A stretch of 64,000 bases of DNA from Pseudochelatococcus contaminans (GCF_014195635.1 NZ_JACICC010000010.1:1-64000); one strand, 5' to 3'; shown: positions 20,250-29,986, counted from the first letter of the stretch. The notes: a model not told the origin generated them from the letters alone. Program-made: numbers and translations.

Positions 20250-20424
20250 ATCCGCCCGTCTCCCGTCTGCCGAACGCTGCCATGTCTCCTTCCAGGAAGG
20301 TTCAGCAGCGTCAGGCTAATGCAGTCTGACAGGCATCAGAACAGACGTCCTTAAAATTTCGGTAAAACAACGAAATTGTTCAGGGGAAATTCATGTCACC
20401 GCCGGCGACGACACGCATCACGAT

Positions 20425-20463
20425 CAGGTGACGGCAAGCCGGACCGGCAGGCCATCACCTGAA
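20425..20463 (-). terminator. Hairpin downstream of the small membrane protein gene
   Basis: ATCAGGTGACGGCAAGCCGG pairs imperfectly with CCGGCAGGCCATCACCTGAT. The stem ends 16 bp beyond the stop of the minus-strand gene at 20479. It lacks a good U-tract, so termination is only probable. Confidence 0.5.
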
Positions 20464-20478
20464 ATGCCGCAAACTGGA

Positions 20479-20847
20479 CTACCTGTCGCCGAGCTTCTGG
20501 ACGGACATGGGCTTGTCGATGCCAGGCCAGGCATGGCCGGGAGGATGCGCCGCGTGATGCCGGGCACCCAGATCGTAGGCCTCCATCCCGGGTGTCATCA
20601 GATCGCCGCCGTGCATCCGCAGCATATCCACCTTGGGATTGATGGAGCCTGAGAACCCCGGATCGACGGTGTTGCGAACAGAGTTGGCGAACACCGGCAA
20701 GGCCGCCATCACGATGACAGCCAGCGCCGCCGCCCAGAGCAGAGCTCTCCAGCCTGTATCATATGTCTGTCCGCTGACGAGTTTCTGTACGCCGACCGAG
20801 CCACCGCGCGGCGCATTCGCGTGCCAGGCGCATCTGTCCCTGTTCAA
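20479..20847 (-). CDS. Small membrane/secreted protein of unknown function
   Basis: A 122-residue protein with one hydrophobic segment (ALLWAAALAVIVMAALPVFA) at about residues 35-55, ending in an AxA-like motif. This could be a signal peptide with a long n-region or an anchor. The remaining 65 residues are His/Gly/Pro-rich (ARHHAAHPPGHAWPG). The start is TTG at 20847, supported by GAGGA eight bases upstream. I do not recognise the family. Coding is supported by the ribosome-binding site, codon pattern and hairpin downstream. Confidence 0.6.
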   Translation of the reverse strand: MNRDRCAWHANAPRGGSVGVQKLVSGQTYDTGWRALLWAAALAVIVMAALPVFANSVRNTVDPGFSGSINPKVDMLRMHGGDLMTPGMEAYDLGARHHAAHPPGHAWPGIDKPMSVQKLGDR

Positions 20848-21192
20848 TGTGCTTATCCTCCCGGGCTGTTTTCATCAGCCCCCGCCATCCGGTCACTTCA
20901 TGTGACCATTCAGCGCAGCCGTGGTCCATCTAACGTGGACCATCAGGCACATGGCGCATCTGGCGAAAGTCATTCCGTATACTCGGACACTGGGAATACT
21001 TTCTCGTCTAATATTATGTCGGCAATTTAATTTTGTAAATTACGTCTCACCTTTCATGGCCCAGAATGTGAATATCTTGTGGATAAATTTATCGCGCCAA
21101 TTGCCGTGCAGCGAATCGTTCATCCTCAAAATAGTCTCCGGCAGCTTGTTCTAGTATCTTGCCGGCCCGAATGGCCCAGATGGAGAGTCGTC
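20848..21192. promoter_or_regulatory. Divergent promoter region
   Basis: This 345-bp gap between the leftward small membrane protein and rightward pepF is AT-rich at about 20980-21070. It must hold both promoters. No further gene or strong structured element is visible; short open frames here lack coding character. Confidence 0.35.
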
Positions 21193-23058
21193 ATGCCCTT
21201 GAAGACAGCAGCAGTTCTCTGCCGCACCGCCGCCGGAATGTCCGCGCCCGCAAATGCCGCGACCGATCTGCCGTCAGCGCTCTCCAACCTTCCCGTTTGG
21301 AATCTGGGCGACCTCTACTCCGGCATCGACGCGCCGGAATTTGCCGCCGACCTGGCGAAGGCGCAGGAGCAGGCGGAGAGTTTCCGCACCGATTACGCCG
21401 GTAAGCTCGACACGTTGCTGCGCGGCGACGATGCTTCCGCATCCCTCGGCGCGGCAGTGGCCCGCTATGAGGCGTTGGAGGATTTGCTAGGCCGTCTCAT
21501 CTCCTTTGCAGGACTGGTCTATTTCGGCGAAACGACCGACCCCGCGCGCGCCAAGTTTTATGGCGATACCCAGGACAAGCTGACCACCATCAGTTCCGGG
21601 CTGCTGTTCTTTCCGCTGGAGATCAACCGGCTCGATGACGCGTTGCTGGCGGAAGCCGCGACCCGTGAGCCGCTGTCACGCTGGAAGCCGTGGATCGAGG
21701 ATCTGGCCAAGGACAAGCCCTACCAGCTCGACGACGCGCTTGAAAAACTGTTCCACGAAAAATCCGTGACCGGGCGCGGCGCATGGAACCGCCTCTATGA
21801 CGAAACGCTGGCTGCATTGCGGTTCGACCTGCGCGGCAAGTCGCTGACGCTTGAGGAAACCCTGGACAAGCTTCAGGATCCGGATGGCAGCCTGCGCAAG
21901 GATGCCAGCGACGCGTTGGCGAAGGTTTTCGCGGAGAATGCCCGCGTCTTTACGCTGGTGACCAACACCCTCGCCAAGGACAAGGAAATCTCCGACCGCT
22001 GGCGCGGTTTCAAGGATATTGCCGATTCACGCCACCTCGCCAACCGGGTCGAGCCTGAGGTAGTCGAGGCGCTCGTCGAGGCGGTCCGCGCCGCCTATCC
22101 ACGGCTGTCGCACCGCTATTACAAGCTGAAGGCGAAGTGGCTCGGCAAGGATGTGCTGGAAAACTGGGACCGCAACGCGCCGTTGCCGGAAACCGACAAC
22201 CGCATCATCGGCTGGGACGAAGCGCGCAAGACCGTGCTCGACGCGTATGGCGATTTCTCGCCGCGCATGGCGGAGATCGCCGGGCGTTTCTTCGATCGCC
22301 ACTGGATCGACGCTCCAACCCGCCCCGGCAAGGCTCCGGGCGCGTTCGCGCACCCGACGGTGCCCTCGGCCCACCCTTATGTGCTGCTCAATTATCTCGG
22401 CAAGCCGCGTGACGTGATGACACTGGCGCATGAGCTGGGACATGGCGTGCATCAGGTGCTCGCCGCCGAGCAAGGAGCGTTGATGGCGCCCACGCCGTTG
22501 ACGCTGGCGGAAACGGCGTCGGTATTCGGCGAGATGCTGACCTTCCGGAAGTTGCTGTCGGCAACCACCGACCCGGTGCAGCGCAGGGTGCTGCTGGCGA
22601 CCAAGGTGGAGGACATGATCAACACCGTGGTCCGGCAAATCGCTTTCTACCAGTTCGAGCGCAAGGTCCACGCCGCGCGCCGCGAAGGCGAACTCACCAC
22701 CGAGCAGATCAACGATCTTTGGCTTTCCGTGCAGGGCGAGAGCCTCGGGCCGGCGATCCGCCTCAATCCCGGCTACGAAACGTTCTGGACCTATATTCCG
22801 CACTTCATCCATTCGCCCTTCTATGTCTATGCCTATGCCTTCGGGGATTGCCTGGTGAACTCGCTTTATGGCGTGTACCAGAACGCGGAGGACGGTTTCG
22901 TCGACAAGTATTTCACCTTGCTCTCCGCTGGTGGATCGAAGGGGTACCGGGAGCTGCTCCAGCCCTTCGGCCTCGATGCAGGCGATCCGGCATTCTGGCA
23001 GTACGGCCTCAATGTCATCGACGGTTTCATCAGCGAATTGGAAGCGCTGGAAGCCTGA
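21193..23058 (+). CDS. pepF: Oligoendopeptidase F (M3 family)
   Basis: A 621-residue cytoplasmic zinc metallopeptidase that degrades short peptides. The HExxH zinc site is in LAHELGHGVHQV at about residues 412-423, with a downstream glutamate in LAETASVFGEML. An N-terminal helical M3 domain precedes it. The start is ATG at 21193, with GGAGAG nine bases upstream. The upstream in-frame extension is AT-rich leader. The length agrees with PepF (about 600-620). Confidence 0.93.
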   Translation: MPLKTAAVLCRTAAGMSAPANAATDLPSALSNLPVWNLGDLYSGIDAPEFAADLAKAQEQAESFRTDYAGKLDTLLRGDDASASLGAAVARYEALEDLLGRLISFAGLVYFGETTDPARAKFYGDTQDKLTTISSGLLFFPLEINRLDDALLAEAATREPLSRWKPWIEDLAKDKPYQLDDALEKLFHEKSVTGRGAWNRLYDETLAALRFDLRGKSLTLEETLDKLQDPDGSLRKDASDALAKVFAENARVFTLVTNTLAKDKEISDRWRGFKDIADSRHLANRVEPEVVEALVEAVRAAYPRLSHRYYKLKAKWLGKDVLENWDRNAPLPETDNRIIGWDEARKTVLDAYGDFSPRMAEIAGRFFDRHWIDAPTRPGKAPGAFAHPTVPSAHPYVLLNYLGKPRDVMTLAHELGHGVHQVLAAEQGALMAPTPLTLAETASVFGEMLTFRKLLSATTDPVQRRVLLATKVEDMINTVVRQIAFYQFERKVHAARREGELTTEQINDLWLSVQGESLGPAIRLNPGYETFWTYIPHFIHSPFYVYAYAFGDCLVNSLYGVYQNAEDGFVDKYFTLLSAGGSKGYRELLQPFGLDAGDPAFWQYGLNVIDGFISELEALEA

Positions 23059-23164
23059 AACGGGGTCCGGGCGGTGCCGCTTCGCACATGCAAACGCCCA
23101 GCGGCGGGATGCATGCTTGACTCTTGACACCGGAGAATGGTCTTTCCAATCGGCGCTATTTTTC

Positions 23165-23193
23165 CCGTCCGAAGGCTGACTGCCTTCGGACGG
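23165..23193. promoter_or_regulatory. Perfect 12-bp inverted repeat before the RND operon
   Basis: CCGTCCGAAGGC (23165-23176), TGACT, then GCCTTCGGACGG (23182-23193). It lies between pepF and the RND adaptor gene. No U-tract follows on either strand, so it is either a weak pepF terminator, a leader hairpin or a repressor operator. Confidence 0.6.
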
Positions 23194-23232
23194 ACTTGTC
23201 ATGGTCATCGAATGAAACCCAGGACTGATTTC

Positions 23233-24462
23233 ATGCATGTCCCTTCGTCCCTCAGGGCTTTTCTCGTCGGCATGTCCCTGCTGTCTCCTCTGGCCCTCGC
23301 CGCATGCTCGGATGAGAGCCAGCAGCAACAGCAAGGCGGAGGGCCGGCCATGCCGCCCATGCCTGTTGGCATCGTTACCGTTGAGGCGGAGGCGATACCG
23401 ATCGTCAACGAACTGCCCGGCCGTATCAGAGCGACCCGCATTGCCGAAGTCCGGCCGCGCGTATCCGGCATCCTGATCGAGCGGGTGTTCACGCAAGGTG
23501 GCCATGTCGATGAAGGTGACGTGCTTTATCGCATAGATCCCGAACCCTTCCGGCTGGAAGTGGAGCGTGCCGAGGCCGCCATGCAGCGCGCCGAGGCAAC
23601 GCAGTTGCGCGCCAATCAGGAAGCTGACCGCGTGAAGGAGCTGCAGGCCCGTAAAGTTGCCAGCACCCAGGCGCTGGAAAACAGCGTCGCCGGAGCAGCC
23701 CAGGCCGCTGCCGACGTGGCTTCCGCGAGAGCTGCGCTGTCGACGGCCAAGCTTAATCTCGAATATACTGAAGTGAAGGCGCCGATCAGTGGTCGCATCG
23801 GCCGTGCGTTGATCACCGAGGGAGCGCTTGTCAGCTCCACCTCGCAAGAGCCTCTGGCGCTGATCCAGCAGCTTGACCCCATCTATGCCGACTTCACGCA
23901 ATCGGTGAACGATCAGCTCAACCTCCGGCGTGCCGCAGCTTCTGGCACAATAACCGGGGCGAGCGAGACCGAAGTGCCGGTGCGGTTGCTGTTCGACGAC
24001 GGCACGCCCTATGAGGAACCCGGACGGCTGCTGTTCTCGGAATCGACTGTCGACGCAACCACCGGACAGGTGACCATGCGCGCCCAGTTCCCCAATCCCA
24101 AGGATGATCTGCTGCCCGGCATGTACGTGCGCGTGCAGGTTGAGCAGGGTATCGAGAACGCAGCCATCGCCGTGCCGCAGCAGGCCATCCAGCGCGACAC
24201 CGGCGGACAGGCGCTTATCTATGTCGTGGATGACGAGTCGAAAATCGCTGTGAGGCCGGTGAAGACCGGGCGCATCATCGGTGGCCGGTGGGTCATCAGC
24301 GAGGGTCTCAATTCCGGGGACCGGGTCGTGGTGGAAGGCTTCCAGAAGGTCCGTCCCGGTGCGCCGGTCGCGGCCTCTGACTGGAAGCCGCGGGAAGCGG
24401 TGCAGGCCGCGGCGGAGGGGCAGCCGCCCGCCGCCACGGAGCCTGCGGCAGGCGGCCAGTAA
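23233..24462 (+). CDS. RND efflux periplasmic adaptor (membrane fusion protein)
   Basis: A 409-residue HlyD/AcrA/MexA-family lipoprotein that links an inner-membrane RND pump to an outer-membrane channel. The signal ends in the lipobox LALAAC. Biotinyl-lipoyl-like halves flank a coiled-coil hairpin rich in Ala/Glu (about residues 110-170), and beta-barrel and membrane-proximal domains follow. ATG at 23233 is favoured by AGGA eight bases upstream and a short n-region; ATG at 23212 is the alternative. The transporter gene follows after 12 bp. It resembles Brucella BepD/BepF adaptors, but I cannot assign which. Confidence 0.9.
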   Translation: MHVPSSLRAFLVGMSLLSPLALAACSDESQQQQQGGGPAMPPMPVGIVTVEAEAIPIVNELPGRIRATRIAEVRPRVSGILIERVFTQGGHVDEGDVLYRIDPEPFRLEVERAEAAMQRAEATQLRANQEADRVKELQARKVASTQALENSVAGAAQAAADVASARAALSTAKLNLEYTEVKAPISGRIGRALITEGALVSSTSQEPLALIQQLDPIYADFTQSVNDQLNLRRAAASGTITGASETEVPVRLLFDDGTPYEEPGRLLFSESTVDATTGQVTMRAQFPNPKDDLLPGMYVRVQVEQGIENAAIAVPQQAIQRDTGGQALIYVVDDESKIAVRPVKTGRIIGGRWVISEGLNSGDRVVVEGFQKVRPGAPVAASDWKPREAVQAAAEGQPPAATEPAAGGQ

Positions 24463-24474
24463 GGAGCGCGATCC

Positions 24475-27400
24475 ATGCCCAGTTTCTTCATTGATCGCCC
24501 CGTCTTCGCATGGGTGGTGGCGATCTTCATGGTGCTTGCGGGCGCAATCGCCATTCCGATGCTGCCCGTGTCGCAGTATCCGGAAGTCGCTCCGCCTCAG
24601 GTCGAGATTTCGACTGTATATCCGGGCGCCGCGCCCGACCAGATCTATGAGAGCGTCACCAGCCTGATCGAAGAGGAACTGAACGGCGTTCAGGGCCTGC
24701 TTTACTTCGAGTCGACCTCTGACAGCACCGGCGCGGTGACGATCACCGCGACCTTCGCTCCCGGCACGGACATCAACTTCGCGTCCACGGAAGTGCAGAA
24801 CCGCGTGCGGCGCGTCGAGCCGCGCCTGCCTCAAGCCGTTACCCAGCAGGGTATTCAGGTGGAACAGGCCAGCGCCGGCTTCCTGCTCGTCATCTCTCTT
24901 ACCTCGACCGACGGCACCATGGACGCCATCGGCCTCGGTGACTTCCTCACGCGTAACGTGCTGAGTGAAATCCGCCGTGTCCCCGGCGTCGGCAAGGCCC
25001 AGCTCTTCGCATCCGAGCGCGCGATGCGTATCTGGATCGATCCGGAGAAGATGATCGGCCTGCAGCTCACCACGGCCGACATCACCAACGCCATTCAGGC
25101 GCAGAACGCGCAGGTGGCTGCCGGTCGTATCGGCGCACAGCCGAACCCCATCGACCAGCAGATTTCAGCAACCGTGCTGGTGCGCGGCCAGTTGACCACG
25201 CCTGAGGAGTTCGGCTCCATCGTGCTGCGCGCCAACCCGGACGGCTCGTCCGTGCGCCTGCGCGACGTGGCACGCATCGAGGTTGGCGGCGAGAATTATA
25301 ACACGTCGTCGCGCTTGAACGGCAATCCCAGCGCGGCCATCGGCGTGCAGCTTGCGCCCGGCGCAAACGCCATGGCGACCGCGACGGCAATCGAAAGCCG
25401 CATGCAAGAGCTTGGCCACTTCTTCCCGGCCAATCTTGAATGGTCGATCCCCTACAGCACCGCGCCGTTCGTCGAAGTGTCGATCAACAAGGTGTTCCAT
25501 ACCCTGCTCGAAGCAGTGGGGCTGGTGCTTGTCGTTGTGTTCCTGTTCCTGCAGAACTTCCGCTATACGCTGATCCCCATCATCGTCGTGCCGATCGCGT
25601 TGCTCGGCACCTGTGCGGTCATGTTGGTGACGGGCTTCTCTATCAACGTGCTCACCATGTTCGCCATGGTGCTCGCCATCGGTATTCTGGTGGACGACGC
25701 CATCGTCGTGGTGGAGAACGTCGAACGTATCATGTCCGAGGAAGGGCTTCCCCCACGGGAAGCCACCCGCAAGGCCATGACGCAGATCACCGGCGCCATC
25801 ATCGGTATTACACTGGTGTTGACGGCAGTGTTCGTGCCGATGGCCTTCTTCCCCGGCGCAGTGGGTGTCATCTATCGCCAGTTCAGTCTGACCATGGTGG
25901 TGTCGATCCTGTTCTCGGCATTGCTGGCACTGTCGCTGACGCCGGCCATGTGCGCCACCTTCCTCAAGCCGGTGGCCAAGGGACACCATGAGGAGAAGCG
26001 CGGCTTCTTCGGCTGGTTCAACCGCAATTTCGACAAGCTGACTCACGGTTACACCGGCATCGTCGGGTTCATGTCCCGGCGGGCGCTGCGGTTCATGGTG
26101 ATCTACGCCCTGATATTCGGCGTGCTGGGTTACCTGTTCGTGCGGCTCCCCTCCGCGTTCCTGCCGAACGAGGATCAGGGTTACATCATCATCTCCATGC
26201 AGGGGCCGCCAGAAGCAACGGGCGGGCGCATGATGGAGGTGATCGAGACGGTCGAAAACATCATCAAGAGCGAGAAGGGCGTTGAAAATCTCGTGATGAT
26301 CAGCGGCTTCAGCTTCGACGGTGCGGGCCAGAACGCGGCGCTGGCATTCGCCACGCTGAAAGACTGGTCGGAGCGCGGCGTCGAGGATTCGGCCGAGGCC
26401 ATCGCCGGACGCGTGAATATGCAGCTCTTCGGCATCCGCGACGCAATCGCGTTCGGTCTGTCCCCGCCCCCGATCCAGGGTCTCGGCACGTCGGCCGGCT
26501 TCTCCTTCCGTCTGCAGGACCGTGCCGGACAGGGCCTGCCTGCTCTTGCAGCCGCCCGTGACCAGGTGCTTGCCGGCGCAGCCGCCAGCCCGATCCTGAC
26601 CGGGGTTCGTGTGGAAGGCTTGCCGGATGCTGCTCAGGTCAACATCACCATCGACCGCGAGAAGGCGAATACGTTCGGCGTGACCTTCGCCGACATCAAC
26701 CACGCGATCACGACGAACCTCGGTTCGTCTTACGTCAACGACTATCCCAACACCGGGCGCATGCAGCGCGTGACGGTGCAGGCCGAGCAGGACAAGCGCA
26801 AGCAAGTCGTCGACCTGCTGAACATCAACGTGCACAACGCGAACGGCGGCATGGTTCCGCTGTCGTCCTTCGCCACCGTGGAATGGCTGAAAGGCCCGGC
26901 GATGGTGGTGGGCTACAACGGCTACCCGGCTATCCGTATCTCGGGCGAGGCCGCACCCGGCTATTCCTCGGGTGACGCCATCGCCGAAATGCAGCGTCTC
27001 GCCGCCGAGCTGCCCGAAGGCTTCGGCTACGAGTGGACGGGACAGTCGCTGCAGGAAATCCAGTCCGGTTCGCAGGCGCCGTTCCTGATGGCGTTGAGCT
27101 GCCTGATCGTCTTCCTGTTCCTCGCGGCGCTCTATGAGAGCTGGTCCATTCCGGCAGCCGTGATGCTGGTGGTACCTCTGGGCGCGATCGGCTCGGTGCT
27201 GGCGGTGATGTGGCGCGATATGCCGAACGACGTTTACTTCACCGTCGGTCTGATCGCGATCATCGGTCTGTCGGCCAAGAACGCCATCCTGATCGTGGAG
27301 TTCGCAAAGGATCTCCACGCCGAGGGACGGTCGGTGATCGACTCGGCCATCGAGGCGGCGCATCTGCGCTTCCGGCCCATCATCATGACCTCGCTGGCCT

Positions 27401-27618
27401 TTACGCTGGGCGTGCTGCCGCTCGCCATCGCGTCGGGCGCCAGCGCCGGCAGCCAGCGCGCCATCGGCACCGGCGTCATGGGCGGCATGATCTCGGCAAC
27501 GGTGCTGGCAATCTTCTTCGTGCCGGTGTTCTTCGTCTTCGTCTTGCGCCTGTTTGGCGAGAAGAAGAAGGCAAGCCCGGGGGGAACGGATCACGCCGCA
27601 CCCTCCCCCGCCGAATGA
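24475..27618 (+). CDS. RND multidrug efflux transporter (HAE1/AcrB family)
   Basis: A 1047-residue inner-membrane proton-driven exporter with the 12-TM, two-large-loop RND architecture. The proton-relay aspartates are in GILVDDAIVVVENVERI (TM4), and the TM10 lysine is in LSAKNAILIVEFAKD. The N-terminus MPSFFIDRPVFAWVVAIF is typical of AcrB/MexB/BepE. It is co-transcribed with the adaptor upstream. No TolC-type outer-membrane gene or TetR repressor lies beside it, so the channel must be shared. Substrate range is unknown. Confidence 0.94.
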   Translation: MPSFFIDRPVFAWVVAIFMVLAGAIAIPMLPVSQYPEVAPPQVEISTVYPGAAPDQIYESVTSLIEEELNGVQGLLYFESTSDSTGAVTITATFAPGTDINFASTEVQNRVRRVEPRLPQAVTQQGIQVEQASAGFLLVISLTSTDGTMDAIGLGDFLTRNVLSEIRRVPGVGKAQLFASERAMRIWIDPEKMIGLQLTTADITNAIQAQNAQVAAGRIGAQPNPIDQQISATVLVRGQLTTPEEFGSIVLRANPDGSSVRLRDVARIEVGGENYNTSSRLNGNPSAAIGVQLAPGANAMATATAIESRMQELGHFFPANLEWSIPYSTAPFVEVSINKVFHTLLEAVGLVLVVVFLFLQNFRYTLIPIIVVPIALLGTCAVMLVTGFSINVLTMFAMVLAIGILVDDAIVVVENVERIMSEEGLPPREATRKAMTQITGAIIGITLVLTAVFVPMAFFPGAVGVIYRQFSLTMVVSILFSALLALSLTPAMCATFLKPVAKGHHEEKRGFFGWFNRNFDKLTHGYTGIVGFMSRRALRFMVIYALIFGVLGYLFVRLPSAFLPNEDQGYIIISMQGPPEATGGRMMEVIETVENIIKSEKGVENLVMISGFSFDGAGQNAALAFATLKDWSERGVEDSAEAIAGRVNMQLFGIRDAIAFGLSPPPIQGLGTSAGFSFRLQDRAGQGLPALAAARDQVLAGAAASPILTGVRVEGLPDAAQVNITIDREKANTFGVTFADINHAITTNLGSSYVNDYPNTGRMQRVTVQAEQDKRKQVVDLLNINVHNANGGMVPLSSFATVEWLKGPAMVVGYNGYPAIRISGEAAPGYSSGDAIAEMQRLAAELPEGFGYEWTGQSLQEIQSGSQAPFLMALSCLIVFLFLAALYESWSIPAAVMLVVPLGAIGSVLAVMWRDMPNDVYFTVGLIAIIGLSAKNAILIVEFAKDLHAEGRSVIDSAIEAAHLRFRPIIMTSLAFTLGVLPLAIASGASAGSQRAIGTGVMGGMISATVLAIFFVPVFFVFVLRLFGEKKKASPGGTDHAAPSPAE

Positions 27619-27671
27619 CGGGAAGTCTTGTCAGAGAACTCTTGTCAGAAAACCATTGCCCTGATTGACTG

Positions 27672-27711
27672 CTAAACACACTCCCGGAAACCAGCGGTTT
27701 CCGGGAGTTTT
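27672..27711 (+). terminator. Rho-independent terminator after the RND operon
   Basis: ACTCCCGGAAACC, a 3-nt AGC loop and GGTTTCCGGGAGT form a perfect stem followed by TTTTC, about 55 bp beyond the transporter stop. Confidence 0.9.
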
Positions 27712-27740
27712 CATGAGACGAACACAAGGAAATCGAAACA

Positions 27741-28121
27741 ATGACGGAAACGCCCCAGACTTCAGAAGCCACCGAACTCGCAGCCTCCAAACCGGAAGTC
27801 GCTTACGATGTTTTCGCCAGCCTCGACATCCGGGCCGGACGCATCGTGGAGGTTCAGCCGTTCCCGCGGGCGCGCAACCCTTCATACAAGGTTGCCGTCG
27901 ATCTCGGCTCTCTCGGCATCCGCTGGTCGAGCGCGCAAATCACCAGCTACGCCGCGGATGAACTCGTCGGCACGCAGGTAGTCTGCATCACCAACTTCGC
28001 ACCGCGCAATATCGCCGGCTTTCAGTCGCAGGTTCTGATTCTGGGTGTGGCCGATGAAGCCGGAAACGTCATCCTGTTGAGCCCCCGCTCCGAGGTGCCC
28101 AAGGGAAATCCAGTTTATTGA
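27741..28121 (+). CDS. csaA: CsaA-type tRNA-binding-domain protein
   Basis: A 126-residue protein consisting of one EMAP/Trbp111-like OB-fold tRNA-binding domain (DIRAGRIVEVQPFPRARNPSYKV; VCITNFAPRNIAGFQSQVLILG). CsaA is described as a secretion-related chaperone in Bacillus and binds tRNA-like ligands; the role here is inferred. A terminator upstream separates it from the RND genes. Its 3' end overlaps the end of the convergent ATPase gene by 7 bp. Confidence 0.88.
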   Translation: MTETPQTSEATELAASKPEVAYDVFASLDIRAGRIVEVQPFPRARNPSYKVAVDLGSLGIRWSSAQITSYAADELVGTQVVCITNFAPRNIAGFQSQVLILGVADEAGNVILLSPRSEVPKGNPVY

Positions 28122-28912
28122 GGCATCGGCGGGGCGGCGACAGCCCGATCCGTCAGCACGATGGGGAAGCCGCGGGAGCAATGCTCCACCCTGCCCTCAA
28201 TCCCATAGGCGCGGCGCAGCAGTCCGGCATCCATCACGACATCCGGCTGTCCAGCCGCCAACAGCCCGCCGCCGCCAAGCACGATGAGCTGATCGCAAAA
28301 ACGCAGTGCGAGGTTGATATCGTGGATCGCCATCAGGCAGATCACCTTGTCGTCGCGCGTGATGGTGCGCACCGTTTCCAGCACGTTGAGCTGCCAGCGC
28401 AAATCCAGCGCGCTGGTGGGTTCGTCGAGCAGCAGAAGCGGTGGCTTGCGCACCAGCACCTGCGCCAGTCCCACCATCTGACGCTGGCCGCCGGACATCT
28501 CGGACAGGCGGCGCAAGGCAATGTTACGCAGATCGAGCGCGGTGAAGACTTCGTCGACCATCCGCTCCGCTTCGGCGGTGGACAGATCGCCGCGCACCGC
28601 ACGGAACGCGCTGGTGACTGCCTCATAAGCGACTAGGGATGTCGGCTGCGGCAGCGCCTGCGACAGGTATCCCACAAGGCGCACCCTGCCAGACAGGGGC
28701 AGGCGCGACAGGTCGGTGTCGCCCAGAAGAATGCGCCCGCTGGATGTCCGTAATCCGGCGATGGCCTTGAGCAGCGTCGATTTCCCGACAGCATTGGAGC
28801 CAACCACGGCCACTAGCGAGCCGGGCGGCAGAGGCCCGATGTCGAGATGGTTCAGAACCGGCTTGCGGCCGTAACCGACGCTGACATCCTCAAGTTTGAG
28901 CGAGCCGGTCAT
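28115..28912 (-). CDS. Iron-siderophore/haem-type ABC transporter ATP-binding protein
   Basis: A 265-residue ABC ATPase of the FecE/FhuC/HmuV group. Walker A is VVGSNAVGKSTLL, with SNAV rather than the usual NGAG context. The signature is MSGGQRQMVGLAQ and Walker B is LLLLDEPTSALD. The true start is ATG at 28912, overlapping the permease stop by 4 bp (ATGA). It energises import through the FecCD permease. Its 3' end overlaps csaA tail to tail. Confidence 0.9.
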   Translation of the reverse strand: MTGSLKLEDVSVGYGRKPVLNHLDIGPLPPGSLVAVVGSNAVGKSTLLKAIAGLRTSSGRILLGDTDLSRLPLSGRVRLVGYLSQALPQPTSLVAYEAVTSAFRAVRGDLSTAEAERMVDEVFTALDLRNIALRRLSEMSGGQRQMVGLAQVLVRKPPLLLLDEPTSALDLRWQLNVLETVRTITRDDKVICLMAIHDINLALRFCDQLIVLGGGGLLAAGQPDVVMDAGLLRRAYGIEGRVEHCSRGFPIVLTDRAVAAPPMPQ

Positions 28913-29973
28913 GCGCGCCTCCGCTGGCTGAGGATCAGCCCCATGAACAGTGGAATGCCCACCAGCGACGTAACAATACCAACCGGCAAAATGATGCCGG
29001 GAATAATCAGCTTGCTCGCCACCGACGACAGCGACAGCACGAGCGCGCCGGCAAGCGCGCTGCCCGGCAGATAGAAACGATGATCCTCGCCCAATGCCAG
29101 CCGCGCGATATGCGGCCCGACAAGCCCGATGAAACCGATGGTGCCGACGAAACACACGGCCACAGCCGCCAGCAGGCTGACCCGCAGCATGACCACAAGC
29201 CGCAGCCGCTCAACCGGGATGCCGAAGCTGCGCGCATGGTCTTCACCGCCGCGCAGCGCCGTCATCGCCCAGACCTGCGTCATCGACAGCGGCAGGCATA
29301 GCGCCAGCACCACCGCGACGATGGCGATCTTGTCCCATGTCGCGCGCGTCAGGCTGCCCATGTTCCAGAACACCACCTGCTGCAGCGCGTCGGTATTCGC
29401 GACGAACTGGATAAGCGCGGTCAGCGCATTGAGCACGAACACCATGGCGATGCCGAACAGGACGACGGTATCCACGGTTGCGCCGTAAAGGCGCGACAGC
29501 GCCTGGATCAACATTGTAGAGCCGACGGCGAAGATAAAGGCCCCCAGCGCGATGCCATAATTCTGATCGAGCCATGCTGGCAGCACGTTGAACACGATAA
29601 CGACGGACGCGCCCAGCATCGCCGCAGCCGACACGCCGAGCGTGAACGGGCTGGCCAGCGCGTTGTTGAGCACGGTCTGCATCTCCGCACCCGCAAGGCC
29701 GAGTGCCGCGCCGACGAGAATCGCCATCAGCGCATAGGGCAAGCGCACGTCCCAGAGGATCACACTTTGCGACCGGGTGAGCGTGGACGAGTCGACAAGA
29801 CCGCGCAGAATATCGCCAGCCGCGAGGCTCGATGTTCCCGTCGCGACATCGGCCAGGAACGAGAGTCCCAGCGTGACCGCAAGGCCGATGAGAATAGCCA
29901 CCCGCGTCGCGACAAAGCGGCGGTATTGCAACGCCAGCCCGGCTGAGGAGGCGTCGTCACGGGATACGGTCAT
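28909..29973 (-). CDS. FecCD-family iron-compound ABC permease
   Basis: A 354-residue inner-membrane permease of the FecCD/BtuC family, with about nine to ten hydrophobic segments and the family stretch LASPFTLGVSAAAMLGAS. GFIGLVGPHIARL, the family's ATPase-contact region, lies near residue 280. It probably forms a homodimer for import of a ferric siderophore, haem or cobalamin. Its start lies 13 bp after the tonB stop. No substrate-binding protein gene is present in this operon. Confidence 0.92.
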   Translation of the reverse strand: MTVSRDDASSAGLALQYRRFVATRVAILIGLAVTLGLSFLADVATGTSSLAAGDILRGLVDSSTLTRSQSVILWDVRLPYALMAILVGAALGLAGAEMQTVLNNALASPFTLGVSAAAMLGASVVIVFNVLPAWLDQNYGIALGAFIFAVGSTMLIQALSRLYGATVDTVVLFGIAMVFVLNALTALIQFVANTDALQQVVFWNMGSLTRATWDKIAIVAVVLALCLPLSMTQVWAMTALRGGEDHARSFGIPVERLRLVVMLRVSLLAAVAVCFVGTIGFIGLVGPHIARLALGEDHRFYLPGSALAGALVLSLSSVASKLIIPGIILPVGIVTSLVGIPLFMGLILSQRRRA

Positions 29974-29986
29974 CGATGCTTCCAGT

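Noticed and set aside
18978-20354. 458-residue open frame on the plus strand
   Set aside because: Antisense to the L,D-transpeptidase and without domain features.
22027-24834. 935-residue open frame on the minus strand
   Set aside because: It lies antisense to pepF and the RND genes, is Arg/His/Gly-rich without domain motifs, and follows the codon bias of the real genes.
25165-27594. 809-residue open frame on the minus strand
   Set aside because: Antisense to the RND transporter, with His/Arg/Gln-rich low-complexity sequence and no recognisable family.
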